Virus record (IMG/VR): IMGVR_UViG_3300005095_000067
Location: 1-45,467 of that record
Reading direction: 5' to 3' (one strand)
DNA length: 45,467 nucleotides
Source of the DNA: a virus
Below the pieces are notes generated by a model, which worked only from the letters and a program-made list of their open reading frames with translations, did not search any database and had not been told where the DNA came from. A program made the position numbers and the translations under genes. Below, piece after piece: positions 41,051-45,467 of this stretch. The first letter of the stretch is position 1. Each line of letters starts with the position of its first letter.

Positions 41051-41704
41051 TTACAATCCTTCTGGAGTGTCTTCTGTTACATCAGGAGTTTCATTACCTG
41101 TAAACTCGTTACTAGGCTCATCCTCACCTGTATAACCTTCTTCCTCTTCAAACTCGTTATCTACATACTCAACCAACTCAATGATTTGTATACTAGATAA
41201 ATAGCCAGAAACACCAGCATTTGTAGCTTTATAGTAAGAAGATATAGTACCAGCAATACGACCGATAGTGCCATTACCGACTTTTGTATCACCTAAATCT
41301 ATTTTCTTAGCTTTTGCGTTATACACTACTATTTTTACAGGCTTACCAACTTCCTCGCCCTTCTTAGGCTTATAAGTAGTGCCTGTTTTAAATCTAAACT
41401 GTACTTTACCAGTAGGTTGCTCATCATCATCTAAGACTTCAGAATAACCTTTGTGGAATTCCATTTTAGCTTGTAGTGCAGGCTTCGCATTTGCATAGTC
41501 TTCATCAAACTTTTTCTTATCAGCAGAATTTTCCCATAAAGTATCATACTTTGCTTGTAGCTCTTTGCATTCATTACTGTCTGCATCTAGCACAAGTGTT
41601 GCTTTATACTCATACTGATCATTTAAGTCATTAAGACTACCTTCGCCATCTATAAATACCCAATGCAACTCGCCCTTAGGAGTTGTAATTTTTTGTTTAG
41701 CCAT
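41051..41704 (-). CDS. Single-stranded DNA-binding protein (T7 gp2.5-like)
   Basis: A 217-residue protein. KITTPKGELHWVFID opens an OB-fold, FRFKTGTTYKPKKGE and VVYNAKAKKIDLGD, GNGTIGRIAGTISSYY follow as in gp2.5-type proteins, and the last 45 residues are strongly acidic with a short Gly-Leu end. The acidic tail normally contacts polymerase and helicase. It starts at ATG 41704 behind AAAGGAG, after a 180-nt leader with at least three stem-loops, and one base before the polymerase gene. Confidence 0.85.
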   Translation of the reverse strand: MAKQKITTPKGELHWVFIDGEGSLNDLNDQYEYKATLVLDADSNECKELQAKYDTLWENSADKKKFDEDYANAKPALQAKMEFHKGYSEVLDDDEQPTGKVQFRFKTGTTYKPKKGEEVGKPVKIVVYNAKAKKIDLGDTKVGNGTIGRIAGTISSYYKATNAGVSGYLSSIQIIELVEYVDNEFEEEEGYTGEDEPSNEFTGNETPDVTEDTPEGL

Positions 41705-41884
41705 CTTCGGCTCCTTTCAGTTTCCGCTTAGCGGTTATTTGGTGATGCTATAAGCACCATAAGCCCTCCACATATTTACAAGGAGCGTATACTAAGTGGA
41801 GGGTACAGTGATGAAAGGACACTGTATAAAAAATACACTGACTACTAAGTAGCCACAAGAAGACTCCGTAGAGCCCTCAAGTTA
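41705..41884 (-). promoter_or_regulatory. Structured 5' leader of the SSB gene
   Basis: A 180-nt gene-free gap with dense foldback: CCCTCCAC (41764-41771) with GTGGAGGG (41796-41803), 8 bp; TGGTG (41740-41744) with CACCA (41755-41759); and CCGCT/AGCGG (41724-41734), close before the ribosome-binding site. A further TGTAT/ATACA hairpin lies near 41825. This is the largest gap within the replication block and would suit translational feedback by SSB, as known for T4 gp32. Confidence 0.6.
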
Positions 41885-42466
41885 TTACTTAGCAGCCTCT
41901 GGTTTAGAGTCATCACTACCTTTTAGCTTATCATCAATTTGCTTATTTAACTTAGCAATTTGAGCTTCAAAGTTTTTGATAGCTTCAGTAGTTTTTACTG
42001 TACCTTGATTTGGTTGACCCATCGGCACAATTCTACTATAGTCTATAGCAGGCACACTTGATAATACTTTTTTGCATACATCTTTAGGAAGTATATCATT
42101 TTCAACACTACCTTTCCATACAAGATCTTTAGCCATTTTAGTATGCTTAACATGCTCTTTTGTAACTTTCTCTCTTGCTTTAGAGTGGTTTTTAAGGCCA
42201 TTCAATTTAGGGTTTGGTGACTTCTTATCTTCATAGAAGAACTCAGGTGTAGCTGGTAACCATACTTTAGCCACAGTATCAAAAATTGCAACTGTTTTAC
42301 CATTTTCTACTTTTGTAATCTCATCAAGATTGAGTCTTGTTGCACCGCCTCCTGCTTTAGGACCAACTTCTGCTATAAGACTATCCATAGCCTCTTTTGT
42401 AAATGGTTTACCAATTAATGGTGTAAGCGCCGCTGTAAGTACTGCTACTAATTCTTTCTTTGTCAT
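41885..42466 (-). CDS. Unknown abundant early protein, 193 residues
   Basis: ATG 42466 is preferred over the ATG at 42547 because AAAGGAG lies just upstream of it and the longer version would run through the promoter at 42512-42542. The protein is Lys-rich with a helical start (TKKELVAVLTAALTPLIG), a Gly-rich turn (PKAGGGATR) and a coiled C-terminus (NFEAQIAKLNKQIDDKL) with a Lys/Asp tail. No family recognised. First gene of the SSB-polymerase operon, so a replication factor is likely. Confidence 0.65.
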   Translation of the reverse strand: MTKKELVAVLTAALTPLIGKPFTKEAMDSLIAEVGPKAGGGATRLNLDEITKVENGKTVAIFDTVAKVWLPATPEFFYEDKKSPNPKLNGLKNHSKAREKVTKEHVKHTKMAKDLVWKGSVENDILPKDVCKKVLSSVPAIDYSRIVPMGQPNQGTVKTTEAIKNFEAQIAKLNKQIDDKLKGSDDSKPEAAK

Positions 42467-42511
42467 AATGACTCCTTTTGTAAATTTTTTAATCCCTGTT
42501 TGGATATTATA

Positions 42512-42542
42512 ATTATATCCTAAAAAGCTTAAACTAACATTA
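42512..42542 (-). promoter_or_regulatory. Leftward early promoter with the shared upstream element
   Basis: TAATGTTAGTTTAAGCTT reads leftward from 42542, TTTAAG starts at 42533 and TATAAT at 42517 (to 42512), 16 nt apart. The upstream element is identical over 15 bases to that at 330-344. It gives a leader of about 40 nt before ATG 42466. Confidence 0.75.
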
Positions 42543-42565
42543 GACAAGTGCTATGTTTTTAAACT

Positions 42566-42814
42566 TTAAATAGCCTCATTTTGCAATTTAGCATGCCACA
42601 AGTCTAACATTTCTATAGCTGGCATGCTAACCTCTATGTTTACTATATAATGTATGCCATTAAACTTTATATCTAATAACTCAGGTGTTGCGTATACTTC
42701 TTGTGCTTCAGGCGTTAACTTAGTAAATATAGTAAGTTTATCAAAAAATGGTATATTAATAGCTATTAAGTCTTTTATAGCATCTTCACTATCAACATTA
42801 GTGTCAATTATCAA
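42566..42814 (-). CDS. Unknown small acidic protein
   Basis: An 82-residue protein overlapping the helicase end by 11 bases. It has an acidic N-terminus, a central beta-like stretch (DIKFNGIHYIVNIEVSMP) and a short C-terminal helix. No motif recognised. Last gene before the 42.5-kb promoter, translationally coupled to the helicase. Confidence 0.55.
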   Translation of the reverse strand: MIIDTNVDSEDAIKDLIAINIPFFDKLTIFTKLTPEAQEVYATPELLDIKFNGIHYIVNIEVSMPAIEMLDLWHAKLQNEAI

Positions 42815-44225
42815 TGTACACCTCGTTTCTAGTTCTGCTCATAGCTGTGTAAAATAGACTTAAGTATTCCATTTTGTCTCTTTCATATAATTTTAGTAGA
42901 TCTTTATTACTAATATATACATCTTTTAAAGTTACACCTTGTGCTTTATGTACAGTGCTAGCGTAAGGTCTACTAACCATTGTTACATTATTCTGGAAAG
43001 TTAAATACAATCTCCAGGCCTTTCTACTAGCTTCTACATCAGGATGATTATAGTTAGCTGTCTTGACTTCTTTAAGTCTGCTTTTATCTATATTAAATGT
43101 ATCTACTATCTTTTGATTGGATGCTATTGCATTTTGCTTGAATAGCTTATCCATATTCATATAGTTCATATTACCAAATACATAAGGTTTAACATATCTA
43201 CCTTCACCTGGAAAATCTATATACATAAAATCAAAGTTATCTAATAAAAATGATATAGTATTATATGTGTCATTCTTTAAAGTCAATACTTGTTTATTAT
43301 TAGTTTTAACCGCTATATCTTTATCGCCCCTAAGTTCAAAGCTATCTGCAGACTCAAAAGTACAGTATAATTTATGTGTATCTACAAATATATCATCACC
43401 TTCAACTAGACCTTCACACATAGTATTATTTATTGCATTATATACAAAGCCATTAAACATGTCTACTGCAAAGTTAGTATAACATAGTATCTTATTATTA
43501 TGAAAGTCTATATCTTTACTAGTATACTCTTTAACTATGTCTACCTTTCTATGTACCACATCACATTCTGGGAGTCTACTTATATTACCTGTTTCTTTCA
43601 TCTCACGCAATTTATCTAATACTGCTACTAGGCATGTACTATCTGCTCTGTGATTTACTAGTAAGTTTATCTGATAAGCACCACGCGGGTATATAGTACG
43701 AGCAGACTTAACTGGAGGTAACTGCATAGCATCACCTATATAAATAGTTTTAACAAGTATTTCACCTGTCTCTTCATCCATACATAACTCACCTATATCC
43801 ATGTAATCCTCTTCACCAATCATACTATACTCATCAAATAATAGTACCTTTGGTGGCTCTGGTTTACCTCTTTTATTTGTTACATTCACTCTACGTATAT
43901 CTAAACTATTTACATTTACACCTGGTGACTTCTTTAAAAAGCTGTGTACTGTACGAATACTACTTACTGCTTCTGCTGACTCTGGGTCCTCAAATATCTT
44001 TTGTCTAAGTATTCTACATGCCGCATGTGTATACGCACCTAGCAAGAAAGGTATATTCTTATCTACAAGCTCTAGTATAAAGTGTATTAGTAAAGTTGTC
44101 TTACCACTACCACCAGCGCCAGATATATACATTTCATGTTCATCACTATCAGATAAAAACCTATTGAATATGCCAAGATGCTCTTTATCTATATCAAAAG
44201 GTGGGCTAATATATAGCTTGTTCAT
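42804..44225 (-). CDS. SF1B helicase (Dda/RecD/Pif1-like)
   Basis: A 473-residue helicase. Walker A GAGGSGKTT (36-44), TVHSFLKKSP (motif Ia region), LLFDEYSM (D130-E131, motif II), GDAMQLPPVKSA (motif III), and near the C-terminus STVHKAQGVTLKDVYIS (motif V) and YTAMSRTRNEVYI (motif VI). This set is that of 5'-3' helicases such as T4 Dda. It is the only clear processive DNA helicase candidate here and may load or restart the fork. Starts 20 bases inside the gene upstream. Confidence 0.9.
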   Translation of the reverse strand: MNKLYISPPFDIDKEHLGIFNRFLSDSDEHEMYISGAGGSGKTTLLIHFILELVDKNIPFLLGAYTHAACRILRQKIFEDPESAEAVSSIRTVHSFLKKSPGVNVNSLDIRRVNVTNKRGKPEPPKVLLFDEYSMIGEEDYMDIGELCMDEETGEILVKTIYIGDAMQLPPVKSARTIYPRGAYQINLLVNHRADSTCLVAVLDKLREMKETGNISRLPECDVVHRKVDIVKEYTSKDIDFHNNKILCYTNFAVDMFNGFVYNAINNTMCEGLVEGDDIFVDTHKLYCTFESADSFELRGDKDIAVKTNNKQVLTLKNDTYNTISFLLDNFDFMYIDFPGEGRYVKPYVFGNMNYMNMDKLFKQNAIASNQKIVDTFNIDKSRLKEVKTANYNHPDVEASRKAWRLYLTFQNNVTMVSRPYASTVHKAQGVTLKDVYISNKDLLKLYERDKMEYLSLFYTAMSRTRNEVYIDN

Positions 44226-44421
44226 TAGTACTCCTTGGTATAGCTGGACATACCCAAGTAACTTCTATAAGTCTATTCTTAGCATGTTGTTTATCAAAAC
44301 CGTAACTTTTCCACCACTGTAAATATTGTTTAAGGCATCTATACTTATCACCTCTTAACTCTAGTTTATCTGGATGTGCAAATGGGCTATCAAATTGTAT
44401 CACTGCTCCTATTACTCTCAT
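44206..44421 (-). CDS. Unknown 71-residue protein
   Basis: A small protein with two Cys, several aromatic residues (YLQWWKSYGF) and mixed charge; it overlaps the helicase start by 20 bases and the AP2 gene end by 4. No family recognised. The compact overlapping arrangement argues that it is expressed, probably early. Confidence 0.5.
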   Translation of the reverse strand: MRVIGAVIQFDSPFAHPDKLELRGDKYRCLKQYLQWWKSYGFDKQHAKNRLIEVTWVCPAIPRSTNEQAIY

Positions 44422-44660
44422 GAATTGCTCCTATTAGTATCTTTACCTTTCAAAGGCCTACCAACTCTAGGTAGACCATACTTGCGTTCCCACTCTCTAC
44501 GCCACCATACTGCATCATCTTTAGTTTTTAAATATAGTTCACAACGTATACCTTCTTTTTTGTTGCTATATGCAGCGCGCCATAAATTTTTAGTTTTGTC
44601 ATAGTAGACACCTCTAACTACATTGCCATTACTATCTCTTACTCTTCTATTTACTGCCAT
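44418..44660 (-). CDS. Small AP2-like DNA-binding protein
   Basis: An 80-residue protein. NVVRGVYYDKTKNLWRAAYS, then LYLKTKDDAVWWRREWERKYG follows the AP2 domain: G-V-Y-D...W.A strands and a closing A..R..... helix. Phage AP2 domains normally accompany HNH homing nucleases; here the domain stands alone. It may be the remnant of a homing nuclease or a small regulator. Overlaps both neighbours slightly. Confidence 0.65.
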   Translation of the reverse strand: MAVNRRVRDSNGNVVRGVYYDKTKNLWRAAYSNKKEGIRCELYLKTKDDAVWWRREWERKYGLPRVGRPLKGKDTNRSNS

Positions 44661-45453
44661 CTTCGACCTTTACATCTATAGCATAAGTATTATCAATTTT
44701 ACTTAACTCCTCTAGCATTCTCTTTGCTTCTGGGTCTGAGTCAGCTAACATTTTAAGCATAGCACGCTCTTCTATTTGCTTCTTTTTCTCTTCTAGTTGA
44801 GCTAGTAAATATTTTTGTTTTTCTGTAGCTTTAATTCTCGCTTCATGTGAGTTCATATCTACCATATCTACTACCCATGCTCTAGCCTCATTAGCTACTT
44901 TCAAAGCGTCAGGAGTATATTTGTCTAGCCATACTTTTTTAACCGTACCAACTGTTAAGCCATTATTATTGTCAACAACTACTGCTGAACCTTCAGTTAA
45001 TTGTGCTGATAGTAATGGGTCACATTTATATGAATACCATTTCATACTGCCCTCTCTAGTACTCGCTTCGTGTACTATACTCACTATTATACTTTCACCT
45101 ACATAATTTTTATTTGCCATCTTGTGCTCCTTATTTATTTTATTTGTTTTGTTTATTTTATTACCTAGTGTTGAAATATAATTAAAGTAATTATATTTAG
45201 CAGTTCGTATATCTTTATAGAATATACCTGCTGTGCCTATACGTCGTGCCAATAAGTCATCCTTATTAAGAGGTGACCCAACTCTACTTGTCATTTTAAA
45301 CTTAGTATTTCTATCTACATAGTCATATGTCAAGTAATAATAGTCACCTAGTTCTGGCACCCATATAAACCATAACTTATCCCAGCCAGCACGTGCTATT
45401 AGCACATCTTCTAAATGAGCACTATGCTGCTGCTCTATCTCTTGAATAGTCAT
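44647..45453 (-). CDS. Unknown early protein with likely internal start (268/157 residues)
   Basis: One open frame from ATG 45453 (AAAGGG upstream) gives 268 residues, but an internal ATG at 45120 has a much better AAGGAG six bases before it and gives 157 residues (MANKNYVGESIIVSIV). Between them lies a simple NKINKTNKINKEHK linker. The second part has a beta-rich domain and then a Lys/Glu coiled coil (KYLLAQLEEKKKQIEERAML). Either two products overlap in frame, or two genes have fused by loss of a stop. Function unknown; first gene at the right edge. Confidence 0.6.
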   Translation of the reverse strand: MTIQEIEQQHSAHLEDVLIARAGWDKLWFIWVPELGDYYYLTYDYVDRNTKFKMTSRVGSPLNKDDLLARRIGTAGIFYKDIRTAKYNYFNYISTLGNKINKTNKINKEHKMANKNYVGESIIVSIVHEASTREGSMKWYSYKCDPLLSAQLTEGSAVVVDNNNGLTVGTVKKVWLDKYTPDALKVANEARAWVVDMVDMNSHEARIKATEKQKYLLAQLEEKKKQIEERAMLKMLADSDPEAKRMLEELSKIDNTYAIDVKVEDGSK

Positions 45454-45467
45454 ATTTACCCTTTCAT

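Noticed and set aside
42467-42547. Longer start (ATG 42547) for the gene 41885-42466
   Set aside because: It would place the promoter inside the gene and lacks a ribosome-binding site, whereas ATG 42466 has a strong one.

Overview
The window reads as an almost complete genome of an AT-rich, short-tailed (podovirus-like) double-stranded DNA phage. It has large and small terminase, scaffold, major capsid protein, portal, head-tail adaptor, tail nozzle, three candidate ejection proteins, a tail-fibre block, a lysis cassette with overlapping spanins, and a replication block with family A DNA polymerase, gp2.5-like SSB, Dda/RecD-like helicase, 5'-3' exonuclease and ATP-dependent ligase. I see no integrase or CI-type repressor, so a lytic lifestyle is likely. 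I also see no RNA polymerase, primase or recognisable ring helicase. The host is inferred only from promoters: eight sites have TATAAT 16-17 nt downstream of a TTTAAG-like box and no classical TTGACA. This is the arrangement described for vegetative sigma promoters of Campylobacter and relatives, so a Campylobacterota host is my best guess.

Layout. 1-572 is a leader with palindromes and two promoters. 573-1055 is one rightward unknown gene. 1235-1817 is a small leftward gene whose transcript would carry complementary 18-nt sequences in its 5' and 3' untranslated parts. 1734-2563 is a gene-free, repeat-rich region with three 16-bp iterons inside an inverted repeat, a candidate origin or packaging region. 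4662-2564 is the leftward terminase pair. 4837-31780 is the rightward late block: scaffold, capsid, small head protein, adaptor, tail fibres, fibre accessory proteins, lysis genes, nozzle, ejection proteins, portal, and a 1520-residue polyvalent ejection protein. 45453-31919 is the leftward early and replication block, promoted internally at about 42.5 and 38.4 kb. The two blocks converge on a hairpin-bearing element at 31803-31906, and a 94% identical copy lies at 38485-38588.

How it works together. Early genes provide helicase, SSB, polymerase, exonuclease, ligase and a nucleotide-pool module: dCMP deaminase, two MazG-fold pyrophosphohydrolases and a thymidylate-synthase-family enzyme. That enzyme has Asp where thymidylate synthase has its dUMP-selecting Asn, which predicts dCMP as substrate and possibly modified cytosine in the DNA. 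Late genes build the particle. The candidate ejection proteins (22908-25320 and 27218-31780) surround the portal gene. Lysis combines a transglutaminase-like protein with a holin-like tail, a Rz/Rz1-type spanin pair and an M15 peptidase with an N-terminal signal-anchor-like segment.

Main points of interest: the Asp-type thymidylate synthase homologue, the structured 180-nt leader before SSB, three look-alike stem-loop cassettes between late genes, the shared 15-nt promoter element, the iteron/inverted-repeat region, and the leftward gene whose mRNA ends can pair.
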